From Closterium sp. NIES-65 (lineage: Eukaryota > Streptophyta > Zygnematophyceae > Desmidiales > Closteriaceae), in NCBI GenBank assembly GCA_948144175.1, contig CANXME010002528.1:874501-938500 (forward strand): DNA of 64,000 nt, read 5' to 3'. The notes under the pieces are model-generated. The model was given only the letters and a program-made list of their open reading frames with translations. It was not told where the DNA came from and ran no database searches. The position numbers and the translations under genes were made by a program. This document shows positions 45,801 to 57,989 of the stretch, in pieces (within the stretch, counting starts at the first letter, position 1; each line of letters opens with the position of its first letter).

Positions 45801-48800
45801 TGAAATCGACTTGCAGGGTGGCTTTAAATTCTTCTCAGCTCTCAGCGAGATGGTCAGCCTGAGACGACGGGGCTGATCGGAAAGCAGTGCGCCGCAGGTC
45901 GCGCTGGTAGTTTTCTACTACACAGTTTCCAAGTCAGGTTCGATGCATTCAACACCTCTCTTTTTCATAGCTCCCTTTGAGATTTCTCAGCCAGAGACGA
46001 TGCATTTAACACCTCTCGTTTCATAGCTCCCCTCCGTTGGCTGAGGTTCGCAAGGAGCGCGGTACATGCCAGATCCCTTGACCCGGTGAGTCACACCCGG
46101 GAAGAGGTCGAGACGGGTGGCCCGCGGTTCACTCACCAGCTCGATCCAATACAGGCTAGGTCACCAGCGAGCTAGGTGAGAACAACCTAAGTAGCTCAGA
46201 ACCTAGATTGGTCACCAGCTAGGCACATCACGTGTTAGCGCAGTATAGTCTAAGCCAGTGAAGAATTGAATCAGTTCTAGGCAAGGCTACTCACTGGATA
46301 AGTTACTCATTGGTTATGTCACTCATTGGCTGGCTGGACTGGATCACTCTTTGGCTATGTCACTCACTGGCTACTTCAGTCGATTGTAGGCGAGCTCTCC
46401 CGCGAGCTAGGTCAAACACGCAATAGGTCAGTTGAAGGCTACGACAGTCCTAAGGTAGATCAATCACCGGCTGAGACCATCACAAGCAACGCTACATAGA
46501 GGTTTGGTCACTTACAGACTAGGTCAGACACAAGCTAGGTCACTCACTCACAAGGTGGCAGACACAAGTAATCGGTCAGAAATTTAGTCAGTCCACAGAG
46601 ACAGGGACAGTCACAGCCTAGGCCTTTCATGGCATATGTCGGTCCCACGATAGGTCAAGCACAAGCTAGGTCTGACACAAGTGAGGCCAGCCAGTCAGTC
46701 ATAAGCTAGACGGCTCATAGCATAGCACAGGTTAGGTCAATTACGAACTAGGCCAGTCAGGCACAAGGTAGATTAGTACTCATAGGCTGGGTCACTCACA
46801 ACAACCTGGGTCGGTCACATACATGCAAGGTCAACCACAGGCCAGCCGGGTTAGATTCGACCAGCGAGTCACGTTTTCCCAATTCAATTGTGTCGAGTGG
46901 AGTCAGTCCAATATTCTACTTGAACCGAAACGAGTATTGCATTGCCTGAATGGAACTGAGTCAGCAATGTCTCACCAAGTTGGTGACTCGACGAGATGCA
47001 GATAGCTCGTCACTAGTCGAGTAGGTTGTCGCAACCCAAGCACTTACCTTGAATACATGTCATGCCACCAGCAAAGGACCCACATGTGCTCATCTATTGT
47101 GAACGAACAGCAACATTACCAGGTCGAGTGAGGGCCGACTCGACCTGACAGTTGGCTCTTGATCGACCCGAGGTTGACTCGACTCGACCCATCCCTGTGC
47201 ACATGTCTAGGCTGCCAGCCACAAGCTAGGTCAGCCATGAGATAGGTCAATCACCAGGTATGTCAGCGACAGCCTAGGTCAGACAAGCTAGGTCAGACAA
47301 GCTAGGTCAGACAAGCTAGGTCAGACAGGCTAGGTCAGACAAGCTAGGTCAGACAGGTTAGGTCAGACAAGCTAGGTCAATCACGGGCAAGATCAGTCAC
47401 AAGTTGTGTCAGTCACCACCAAGGTTGGTCACAAGCTGGGGTGGGTCACAGGCTAGGTCGGCCAGATCCTGGGTAAGTGACAGCGTGAGTGTACTAACCA
47501 GGGCGAGTGAACACAGCATGGGAAGGGGCCGCGGCACCAATGCTACGAGGGGCAAGCAAGCGTCGGGGCTTTGCTAGTTTCTAGGCAATGTGCATAATTC
47601 GCCACGGATTTGGTATGTGACCAAAAGCTGCACATTGGACCCTCTGACAGGATTACGAGCACCATGCTTCGTAGGCTGTGAGCCTTATGCTTGCAACGCG
47701 GATGGCCGACCGGGGTGGGGGGCTTACCTCTAATTACGGTTTCTGAGACTGTCGTTTTCGTAAGGCTCTCGAAGTGACTCAGCAGCGGCGCGGGTGAGTC
47801 GAGCTGCAGTGCGTGGTGCGTAATGGCGAGGTTTAGCGACTCCGATCGTGTCGCGAGTGACTCCCTGCAAAGTGACGAGACGGAGAAAAGGGACGGGACG
47901 ACACGACGTGCGCGCGAAAGAACGAATGGGCGAGGGAACGGTGCCGCCGTTCGTACTGGTTCCGTGGAGGCGAGTCGAGGCACCTCTTTCTTGCGATGGA
48001 GGTGCGCTCCTACGATCTAGCTGTTTGTGCAGAACGGCTTCTAACAATGTCGAGGTTCTGCTAGTACCGCAAACCAGAGAACTGGGCAGGTTGGGTTTGG
48101 AGGGCGAAATCGGCACGAAGGAATAGCGATCGTCAAATGTAACACGGTGTTACATCCAAAAATGAATTCGTCTGCAAGAGCTGGTTTCAGCTTGTTCCAT
48201 CGATGATCGCCAATGTTCGAAAAGGCATCGTGACTTCGTGTCCGTCTGAGAGGAGGTTGAGCCTCAGTCACACGAGGATTGGGCATTTCCCTGAAACGCG
48301 TTCTATTGCGAGAAGCGGTCAGATCTGACCAGTCAGTCAGAGGAGGGGCCGTCAATCACATGCGTGCCCGTCAGATACATGTCACACCCACTCGAAATCC
48401 ATTATATATCGTTCGAGATTGACCCCGTCAGCCGGGAAAGAGGTCAACGTCAGTCACATGGGGTGTAGTCCTGGAACACGTTCCAAGCCGTCAAACCTCA
48501 TTGGCCACACCAAATCCACCTAAGATTTAAGTCGAAGCCACATCAGCTGGATAGGATCGCGTTCTCCCAGGAATGACTTCCGCAGCCGTCGGCCACGGCG
48601 AAAGCACTCGCGCTCGTCACGGGCACCGTGCGCGTCAATGCGCCGCCGCACACCAGGCGGATTCGCGGAGTCGCCAGACGATGAGTGAGGTCGCACTTAC
48701 ATTTCACCGCTAGTATCGTGGCTTGTCGATGCCATTTAAGCATGCTATGATGGGCCGTAGCCCATACCCACTTCACCGCCTCGTCTGTTCCTACTACCAG

Positions 48801-48950
48801 CATCACAGCCTGCGATTTTCTCTCTATACCTACCACTTCTCTCCCCGACTAGTGCATTCCGACATTCTCCCTAGCGGCGTCACTGTAGCAGCAATCTTCC
48901 CACGGCGCCTCTCGCGGCACGCCCAGCAAACTAAGCAGCTCGACCCTGTA
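45800..48950. other. intergenic with diffuse ctaggtcag repeats
   Basis: No supportable gene. From about 46130 to 47500 the + strand is packed with degenerate taggtcagtcacaagc-like motifs. At 47278-47385 they form a clean tandem of about eight 14-bp units (gtcagacaagctag). The motif is the reverse complement of the repeats around 23560-24510 and 28066-28120. ORFs at 47543-48116 (- strand) have no recognisable domain. Confidence 0.55.
47278..47385 (+). repeat. 14-bp tandem repeat (gtcagacaagctag)n
   Basis: About seven to eight consecutive units, with gaca(a/g)g(c/t)tag variants. Confidence 0.85.
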
Positions 48951-49026
48951 ACTCAAGTCGAGCCACCAGCGCCTGCTCCAAACCCTAAGGGCGAAGAGTC
49001 AGTGGCGTCCGCTTAAAGTTTGCAGC

Positions 49027-52000
49027 ATGGGGAAGAGCAAGGCCGTTCTTGCGCTGCTCGCCATCATGGTCGTCATCGCTGGTACGCCGCATCATCTTGC
49101 GCGCTCATTCCGCCCATCTGCTCGCACGTTTCAATGCACCTCACACGTTCATGCACCTCACACGTTCAATGCACCTCACACCTCACACGTTCATGCACCT
49201 CACACGTTCAATGCACCTCACACGTTCAATGCACCTCAAACGTTCAATGCACCTCAGACGTTCAATATGCACCTCACACCAAGATGGGCGCTAGTCGCAT
49301 TCGCACGGCAAACACGATTCCATCCATGGACGACACTGACTGTGCACCTTCGCGTTTCACGTGCTCCCATCATCCCTGCAGCGAGTCCCCTGTGGGCGTC
49401 GCAGGCAGCAGCCGCAACATTGGAGGTGGCGAGTGTGACCACAACTACTGCCAGCAACACCACAGCTCCTGCCAGCAACACCACAGCTCCTGCCAGCAAG
49501 ACCACAGCTCCTGCCAGCAACACCACAGCTCCTTCTGAGTACCCCGACGCAGAGAGTTTAAACAGTAAGCCCCAATGCGGTTGTTCGCCATCCGTTCTTG
49601 CCAAAACCGATCTGGCTCCCACGCGAGGGGGCGACGTTGGGGCTGGCATCGCTTGTGCCCCTGGGAAGCACCATTGCCTGATCAAAGCGTTTCAAAGCAT
49701 TCCTCCCCTACGGATCCCCCAATGGTATCCTCCTTGCTGCTCCAGTGCTTGCCCTCCTCTGCCTGCTTCTTGTGTCTGTCCCCACCCAGCGGGCGTGTGT
49801 AACAGGGACAGATTCAACCCATGTTTGGGGGGCACATGCATCCACCGCGGCACCATGGGCAGGAGCTGCGTCTGCCTACCCAACCACCGCTCTCAGGGTA
49901 GCTACTGTGGTAAGCTCTCCCTCTGTTCTCAACACCCTGCAATTGTCTATAATGCAGTCACTTGTTCACACATTGAAACTCAAGGTGTGTGGTTTCTTAG
50001 ATCAAATGTGTTTTCCCCTATGCATCACGTACGTGGCATGTTCACCGTTCCTGTTGAGCGTGTGCAGATCAGAACTGGGAGGCCGTTTCGTCCATCACAG
50101 TCACAGGCAGCGACTGGAGGTGCAAGGACGTGTACACCGTGTATGGCCTCACGCTGCAGCAGTTCACCGCCATGAACGTGGTGAGCCCTGCAAGCCTGTG
50201 TGCCTAAATTGACCATCCCTATTTATTATTGTTTCTGTACGCCCTCCGCCTCTCACCTCTCCCTCTCTCGCCCTCTCTCTCTCACCCTCTGCTCCACTGT
50301 CTCCCTCTCCCTCACCCGCTTCCTCTCTCACTGCCCCTTCCACCCCAGGGTATTGACTGCTCTGCTCTCCTTCCTCAGGGTCGCAAGCTCGTGGTGAAAG
50401 AGCTGCTGCCAGCTTGCTCTGCCTTCTACTACGTCCAGCCGGTGAGTTTCACACGTTGCTTCCGCTATGGGAGCATCCCATGCATCACGTTTGGATAGCG
50501 GGGATGTTACCAGTGCCACCATGTGCTGACATGTGCTGTGCTTCCTCTTCTCCCTTCACGCTCCCCCTGACCATCCTTCGCCCAAGCAGCAGTAGGAACA
50601 CCACATGCCACGCGGTCCTTTTTGTACCTTAGCGTTCCGCTACCACCGTGTTGCTGCATCTTCCTTCACCCCCTTCAACCACCTCTTTTCTTCTCAACCC
50701 CCCCCCTTACCATTTTCCACTTCCCTTTGCTTCCACAGGCCGACACATGCTCGTCCGTGGCTCAGTTTCTCAGCATCACCGAGGAAAGCCTGCAGCAGCT
50801 CAACCCCAGCGTTAGCTGCTCTTCTCGCCTCCCCGCGTTCCACTCTCTCTGTGTGGAGCGCAACCCAGCCAAAGCCAGGCCGACATGTGCCAATAAGATA
50901 CGGATTGGCCGAGTGGTGGACTTCAAGCAGGTGGCGGCATCCAACGGAGCCACCATGGTGGACCTCTGCAGGCTCAACCCCTGGATCTCCTTCCGCGATT
51001 CCCCGCGCGACATTCATATTGTAAGTTGAAGGCAAATGACTGAGTAGTTGCTGGTTGTGCATTACTGGTGGATACATATTCTATCTGTGAGTCGATATAT
51101 TCTGTAACTATGATTGAAGCATCCCCTCATCTACACGCGTGCAGCATGCTTCATCGCTTCTTATGATTCCAGTCTTTGATTCCTGTGTGTTTTATTGTAA
51201 CTGTTGCATCTTCTATTGCAGCTTTGTGTGAGTGCCCAATACGCTACACCTCCTCCCGGCGACACCACATCTCCTGCCAGCAACACCACAGCTCCTGCCA
51301 CCAACACCACAGCTTCTGCCAGCAACACCACAGCTCCTGCCAGCAACACCACAGCTCCTGCCAGCAACACCACAGCTCCTGCCAGCAACACCACAGCTCC
51401 TGCCAGCAACACCACGGCTCCTGCCAGCAACACCACGGCTCCTGCCAGCAACACCACAGCTCCTGCCAGCAACACCACAGCTCCTGCCAGCAACACCACA
51501 GCTCCTGCCGGCAACACCACAGCTCCTGCCAGCAACACCACAGCTCCTGTCAGCAACACCACAGCTCCCGCCAGCAACACCACAGCTCCTGCCAGCAACA
51601 CCACAGCTCCTTCTGAGTACCCAGACGCAGAGAGTTCTATCAGTAAGCCTCATTGCTGAAGTTGTTCGCCTTCCCATCATCCTTTCCCGATCTGGTTCCC
51701 AAGCGAAGGGGTTGTTTTGGAGAGCTGGCATCGCGTGTGCCCCTGGGAAGCACCATTGCCTGATCAAAGCATTTCAGTATTTGCAGCAGCGATGCTCCTC
51801 GTCTTCTCTACCCTTTCCTTCCTGCCCCACGGATCCCCCTTGCGACTCCAGTGCTCTCCATCCTCTGCTTCTTGTGTGTGTCCCCCACCAGCGGGCGTGT
51901 GTGGCTACGACAGAGTCAGTGGGTGTTTGGGGGGCACGTGCATCCACCGTGGCACCCAGGACAGCACCTGCGTCTGTCTGCCCAACCACCCCTTGAAAGA

Positions 52001-53367
52001 ATACAGCTGTGGTTACTCTCAGTGCTACTCCTGTGGTAAGCCCTCGTGATTACAAGTGTGTTAACCCCTCATAGATACAACTGTGGAAAGCTCGCTCTCT
52101 GCTGCCAACGCCTCACACACTAGTGGATGCTATGCTGCGAGCACTTCACACGTAGAAACTTAAGCTGTGTGTTCGTGGACCTAATGTGCTGTGTTGTTGT
52201 CATTAATGGTTGGCCTACGTACGTGGCATTCCCATCATTCCCGTTGAACGTGTGCAGATCAGAACTGGGCGGCCGTTTCATCCATCAAAGTCGCAGCCAG
52301 CAACTGGAGGTGCAAGGACGTGTACACCGTGTATGGCCTCACGCTGCAGCAGTTCACTCACATGAATCATGTAATCTCTGACACATGCTGCGCCACACCA
52401 TTGCCACAAGCATGTGTGCGTTATTTTAGCACGTTGCACCGTTCCTATTTCTGCGCCATATCTCCCTTCCACCCTCTTTCACCCTCTCTTGCGCTCTTAC
52501 CCTTTCTCTCTTTCCACCTCACCTGCTGCTCACCCTCTCCCTCTCTCACTGCCCCTTCCTCTCCAGGGTATCAACTGCTCCGCTCTCCTTCCTCAGGGTC
52601 GCGACCTCGTGGTGAAAGAGCTGCTGCCAGCTTGCTCTGCCTTCTACTACGTCCAGCCGGTGAGTCTCACATTTTGAGTTGAGTCTGCTTGGGGAGCATC
52701 CCATGCATCACGCATGGATAGTGGGGAAGGTACCACTGCCACCATGTGCTGACATGTGCTGTTCTTTCTCTTCACCCTTCACTCTTCGCCTGACCATCTT
52801 TTTTCCAAGCAGCAGTAAGACCACGTGACACTCGGTCCTCTTTGCACCATAACGTTCCCAGTATTCCACAACCCATGTGTTGCTGCATCTTCCTTCACCC
52901 CCTTTGACCACCTTCCACTTTCCTTTCCCCCCCACAGAATGACACATGCTCATCTGTGGCTCAGTTTCTCAGCATCACCAAGGAAAGCCTGCAGCAGCTC
53001 AACCCCGGTGTTAGCTGCTCCTCTCGCCTGCTTGCGTTCCGCTCTCTCTGTGTGGAGCGCAACCCAGCCAAAGCCAAGCCGAGCTGTGAGAATACGATAA
53101 AGATTGGTCGAGTGGTGGACTTCCAGCAGGTGGCGGCATCCAATGGAGCCACCATGGTGGACCTCTGCAGGCTCAACCCCTGGATCTCCTTCCGCGATTC
53201 CCTGCGCAACATTGATATTGTATGTTTTTCCCACATTTATAGCTTCTCTGATGTTAGGGGTGTACTTCAATGAGCTCACGACATGTGTTCTAGCAATCAT
53301 TTTCTCTAATGTTTCCCATTTGGCGCCTCCTTGATTGCAGCTTTGTGTGACTGCCTCCTACAAGTGA
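49027..53367 (+). CDS. secreted protein with two tandem EGF-like/LysM modules, 12 exons
   Basis: Exons: 49027-49081, 49382-49564, 49790-49909, 50068-50180, 50349-50441, 50739-51020, 51222-51642, 51892-52035, 52258-52370, 52567-52659, 52938-53219, 53341-53367. All introns are GT-AG and all phases agree, giving 641 aa. Exon 1 is a signal peptide. Module 1 is a Thr/Ala/Pro repeat with NTT glycosylation sequons, a six-Cys EGF-like exon (CX7CX4CX9CXCX10C), and two LysM-like domains (YTVYGLTLQQF; YYVQPADTCSSVAQFL, LNP). A further conserved GRVVDFKQVAASNGAT segment could be a third LysM. Module 2 repeats this exon for exon, with a repeat of about 17 heptapeptides against four, and ends LCVTASYK. There is no membrane segment. 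LysM domains bind GlcNAc-containing glycans, so an extracellular or wall glycan-binding role is inferred. Confidence 0.82.
49131..49278 (+). repeat. 17-18-bp minisatellite in intron 1 of the LysM gene
   Basis: About eight units of ttcaatgcacctcacacg or ttcatgcacctcacacg inside intron 1 (49082-49381). Confidence 0.9.
49440..49540 (+). repeat. 21-bp coding repeat, module 1 (about 4 units)
   Basis: Units of acagctcctgccagcaacac type encode TTAPASN heptapeptides. Each NTT is an N-glycosylation sequon, and AP/SP pairs resemble arabinogalactan-type O-glycosylation sites. Confidence 0.9.
51262..51618 (+). repeat. 21-bp coding repeat, module 2 (about 17 units)
   Basis: Same 21-bp unit as in module 1 but expanded to about 17 copies in exon 7, with a few substitutions (TTAPAGN, TTAPVSN, TTASASN). 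Confidence 0.93.
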
Positions 53368-53624
53368 GCACCCTCCAGAGGTGCATGTGTCCAAGTGCAA
53401 ATGGAGTCGCAGTCCGTTGCCATGGTGTTAGTATGCTGACCTCTGCAGTTGTTCCAATCACCCTTCAGAGACTTGGCTTGCTTTGGATGAACGTTTTTTG
53501 CTTTTGTCTCTAGAACTTTGTTGTATTACTTGGTGTTGTGTGTGTGAGTTTTTCTTGTAGTACATGGCTAGGAAGGAAGCTGTTATTTCATGAGTATGTT
53601 TACCTACTAGTTAATGTAGAAGAA

Positions 53625-56590
53625 CCCTATTTTCCCATATCCACCCCCTGGGGAGCTCAAAGTTTGTTTGGCCTTTGTAGGGGATAGGGCCGGGGGTGGG
53701 GGCTTGTAATTTCATAAATGTGTAAGCCTGGGCCTTTCCTAGATGTTTTACACGGATATTAACAGTTTCACATTTACTAGACCCGCCCGAGACTAGATAC
53801 TAGTCCAATTGGGGTTCTCTTGTTTGTTTTCGTGCCCACACTAACAATGCTAAGGGAGTTAGATGTCCATAAACCCACACAGGGTTGATTCTTCAAGGAT
53901 CACAGTGCATGCATGCTACAGCATACCACGTCAGTCCCTACCCTACTCCTGGCCTGCCACCCACTCCTCCACTTCCTCCCCATCAAAGCGGCCAGGGGCC
54001 CACCACTCCTCCCCATCGTCGCTCCATTCGTCAGCTTCTCCCATCACCTCGTCTGCCTCATCTTCCTCCTCCAAGGATGTCGCCTCAAGCCCCTCTGCTG
54101 CAGCAGCCACCCCATCCGCCTCCCCATCAAGCCCAGGCTCAGCCTCTTCCTCCTCCTCCCCCTCGGTGGCTGCGGGCTCAGGGGCGTTTGCGAGGTCTTC
54201 GTAGAACGGGTTGGGGAGGGGACCATCCTCTGCCTCCTCGAGGACATCCTCAAACACCTCCACCTCGGCATTATCCCGCATGTGAGCGAGGATCCGATGA
54301 TCCTCGCTCCCGTCTTCAGCGTTGGAGATGCCGGTGGTGAGGAATGCCTTCCTCACCAACTCCTCTGGCACATCGGCCCACGCCTCTGCAATCCATTTAA
54401 GCAAGGTTTCAGGCTGGGGCTTCTTCATGTTCCCTGTGGGGCAACACATGGGGTGTTGGTTTGCATGTCAGCAGGATCAAACGAGGACGGCCCATGGCAA
54501 GACACAAGGGACAAACCCTCACCTGCACGTGTGGTGAGGCCGATCCCCACCTCCTCGAACCAAGTGCTATAGCGGTGGCGAACCCCGCACTTGAAGCTAT
54601 GGTTGATGGAGACATCGAGCGGCTGCACCAGGGGGGTGCAACCGCCAGGGATTACGACACGCTTCACCTTGAACATCTTCAGCGTCTGGCCTGTGCCTTC
54701 GGTGAGGTGGCCCCTTTACGAGTCCAGGACGAGTAGCGCCTGCTTGCGCCTTCCCTCCTCGTCCTGCACCGACTTCAAGAACGGGACGAGCACCTGGGTC
54801 GTCCAGTCCTGGATATGGCGTTCATCCATCCAGCCCTTTTCTTGGGCGCGGATGACGACACCTGCGCAAGCAACGATCTGCGTTAGTAACATTGTGATTA
54901 AGATAATGATGTTGGTAGCGGTACACATCCTACTGGCTCACCTGGTGGCACCACGATCCGTGGCACCGTCTTGCGCTTGAAGATGACGTACGGCGGGAGC
55001 TTGAGGCCGTCAGCCATCACTGCCAGCATGACAGTGACGCGCTCCTTTTCACACCCCGCCGTCCTGACATGCACTGTGCGGGCGCCTTTCATTTCGAGGA
55101 TGCGTTCCACCGGCATCTCCAGGAAGAGAGGTGTCTGGTCAGCATTCACGATCATACTCGTCGGAGACCGATGGAGTACGCGCATCTGGCGGACGAATTC
55201 CCAAAAGGCTTCAACCTTTCCCTTGCAATATGCGACACACAACACAAAAGAATAAGTAGGCAATCAAGCAGACATCACTTAGCAATCGTGATTGCTTCCA
55301 ACCATTAAGGCAAGGGGATAACGGTAAGAGATGGTTGCTTACTTGCTGTGAGTTTCTGCCCCATCTTGGTCTTCACGCGTTTCGCCAACGACCACCGGAT
55401 GCGAAAGCGAAAGGTCCACCACGCAGACGCGCGGAAATCAGCAGCAGGCTGGCGGTGCTTCATGTACTTCAATGACCACTTACGGAGCAAGCTCAGCGGA
55501 ACCGCCAACCCCTTGGCACGGTGCGCAAGGAACTGGCGGTTTACTGCCCTTTCCATCGCGGGCCACTTCGCCTTCCGTCCGCCACCATGAAGCCGGCGGC
55601 GACATCCAGCAGAGACTTCGAGGCGCTCCTTAAGCCTCTTCCACTCGCGGATCTGCTTTGGCTGCACCTTGGCGAGCCTCGCCAAGCCGCGGATGCTGAG
55701 ATCTGACTGAGAATCCAGCATGGCCAGCCAATGAAGCTTCTCCTTAGCGGTAAGCGCGTGCCGGGTCCGCTTGGTCATCCTATGACGAGTTGAGGGAGGC
55801 GCGGCATCCAAGACTCTCTTCTTCATGCCTTGAGGACGACTTGACTGCGGGAAAACTGGGATAACGACTCTAGAAAGCGAGGGGTGTTGCGGGGGAGAGC
55901 CATGGGCACTAACAGTAGGATCACTACTGGATGGTGAAGACGTTGGCACAATGGGCCGAGGTGTAGCTCTAGCATGTGCCGCTCGATTAGCGGCTGTGGG
56001 ACGAGGGCGCCTTAAATGTGATATCCCAGAGTCAGGAGAAGTCACCATCACTATAGATTTTGTAACGCAAATGCTAACGCTGTACTGGCCGTTGCAAGCC
56101 TTCAACGACCATCTGCGATACGGGGGAATGCACAAAGAGTCTGCCGAGCAGAAAGGAGCTTCGTGCAGAGATGAAGAAACAGTCAGAGCAGAAGGCATGG
56201 TGCGGTTGTGACGTTGACGTGCGCCACCCAAAACCGTGGGGGCCGCTCCAAGGTCTCTCGTGCAGCCCATTCTCGCGAGTCGTGCATGTTCTAGACCGCT
56301 AAGGTTGGAATGCACGATGACAAGGCAAAGAATCTTGCCATGTAACGCTAGATCAATGAAAAGCCACACCCGGATTGAATAGTGAAATACGCACATCCGC
56401 GGTCCTATCCATGATACAAAAAAATGCTGAAACACCCACAACAGCTAAGCAATCAAATACACTTAATGAAAATATGTCCATATGATAAGACCCGGGTACT
56501 ATACATTTCTAAGCCTTTGATAAGACCCCCACCCCCTTTTTTTCTGAATTTTCCATAAGACCCTAGGGTCTTATGTCCGGGAGAATACGG
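53625..56590 (-). mobile_element. degenerate pogo/Tigger-like DNA transposon
   Basis: The right end reads, on the - strand, TA then CCGTATTCTCCCGGACAT, the style of end known for pogo-like elements. At the left, 53625 onward (ccctattttcccatat) is a diverged inverted counterpart that shares the tattNtccc core and a downstream gggggtgggg block, but its TA is lost. The ends are therefore approximate. The transposase exons inside are clear. Confidence 0.5.
53943..56048 (-). pseudogene. pogo/Tigger-like transposase (CENP-B HTH, DDE_1), multi-exon, broken
   Basis: Exon A (about 56048-55343) encodes helix-turn-helix DNA-binding domains (LTAKEKLHWLAMLDSQ; WSLKYMKHRQ). Exon B (55221-54942) carries NADQTPLFLE, the first catalytic Asp. 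Exon C (54861-54523) carries LLVLDS then, after an in-frame TAA near 54712, RGHLTE and PLVQPLDVSIN. Exon D (54433-53943) has MKKPQPETLLKWI, a GISNAEDG motif and an acidic tail. Joins B-C and C-D are in phase 1. The A-B join is out of phase in my reading, so a frameshift or different donor is needed. The TAA sits where family members have an aromatic residue after DS. Not functional as read. Confidence 0.75.
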
Positions 56591-57691
56591 TAATAAGTGC
56601 CGGAACTCATCATGTGAGGGGGGCATCTAAACGGGGGATCTTGTCAAAAGTTATAATACGATAGCTTGCTTGCTGTAGTGAGTACCAACCCATTCTAAGG
56701 TTGGTACCGAATATGTACCACTACTCATCCTGCTAGTGAACTCATTTCCGCTTGCACATCTTGAGGTGGTATCATCCGCTAGGTCGTTTCTGGGAACATC
56801 GGGAATTGTCGGGGTTCCGCAATAAGCTAGGAAACCACTAGCTGGTGAGTGGTTTTCGGCTCCAGACAATTACCTGGATTTGGCGGTTGTTTGCTAGGCT
56901 AGTGGCATCTAGCCGCAGATTGGTTTTCGAGTGGGCGAATGACCGCCTGCCAAACCTGTTCAGATGGTCTGGAAACGTTCGGCGAACATGGCGAGGACAC
57001 CTGGCGGAAACACATTGGATGCGGAAAAAAAATTCTTTGGTTGCGCACTTTCATTTTGTTGAATGTCGCGACATTGTCGAGAACATCGAAACCTACACCT
57101 AAAAAATGGCAATGCTATCCTACAATCTTGATATGTTTGATCTGTGACAGTACCGCAACAAGATTTATTATTGATATCCACACTTGCAGTAAAATTTGCT
57201 AGAGTAACAAATGAAGCATTACACTTATTGGCGTAGACAAATGAAGCATTACAATTGTTACTTTGTAAATATACATCTAGCAGGAATTTCCCGAAATATA
57301 TTTACGGCAAGTAATTTGATTCAAAATCTTCAGCAATACAATTGACCCGTGAGAAGCAAAAATAAACACTGATATGCACAATATTTCAAAAAAATCAAGA
57401 CAAATAAACGCAACGCAAAACCCAGCCAACAGAACTAGTACTAAACTACTACTAGTACTAAACTGCTTCGAACTAAACACTAAACTAGTAAATAAGCATC
57501 AACGCGAGCACGGGATTGAGGGCCGATTCCAGAGATGCAGGCTGCAGAACATTTAAAGAAACGCCAACAGAACAAAAGTAGAGAATAATGCAGGAAATGG
57601 TTTGCTTACCAGAGACATGCTAACAACAACAGAACACCATTAGTAGTCTGCCAACAGCAGAACACCATCTTCGATCTGCCACATGGAAAAA
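56591..57691. other. intergenic, AT-richer, no gene seen
   Basis: Only short ORFs. A tandem-like actagtactaaactactac block lies near 57437-57470. The bases just before copia-3 are a run of A (57687-57691), so no TSD can be confirmed. Confidence 0.5.
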
Positions 57692-57821
57692 TGTCAGAAC
57701 ATGTAGCTTATACATTTGTGTAGGCTCTAGTGGGGTAGCCCATATGGGGTACAACCCAATTAGGGTTAGTACTTGTACCCAACTCTTTCATAGTTGAATC
57801 ATTCTCGTTTCAATTCTCACA
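57692..57821 (+). repeat. copia-3 5' LTR (130 bp)
   Basis: Similar along its length to the 132-bp LTR of copia-2 read on its own strand (tgtcagaacat, then tacaacccaattagggtt), followed directly by the primer-binding site. Confidence 0.88.
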
Positions 57822-57834
57822 TGGTATCGAGCAG
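57822..57834 (+). other. copia-3 primer-binding site
   Basis: tggtatcgagcag, adjacent to the LTR. It resembles the initiator-tRNA site TGGTATCAGAGC with a change after TGGTATC. Confidence 0.7.
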
Positions 57835-57989
57835 GTTCCCTCGTGGGAACTATTCCTAAGGCCCTACTACTGCTTCCGCTGCTACTCGATCTGTCGCACG
57901 CCCCGCGGCGTGCGACCTATTTTCATCTCGCCGCGCGCCAACGGCGATTTTCTTTCTGGCGCGCGCCCCGAGGCGCGCGACCCCGCCTC

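Noticed and set aside
47543..48355. ORFs of 104-146 aa on the - strand
   Set aside because: No domain or splice signals, and overlapping alternatives in other frames are equally long.
49020..49538. Cys-rich CQQHHSS repeat ORF overlapping the LysM gene
   Set aside because: It is the +1 shadow of the TTAPASN repeat; splice phases of all exons support the TTAPASN frame.
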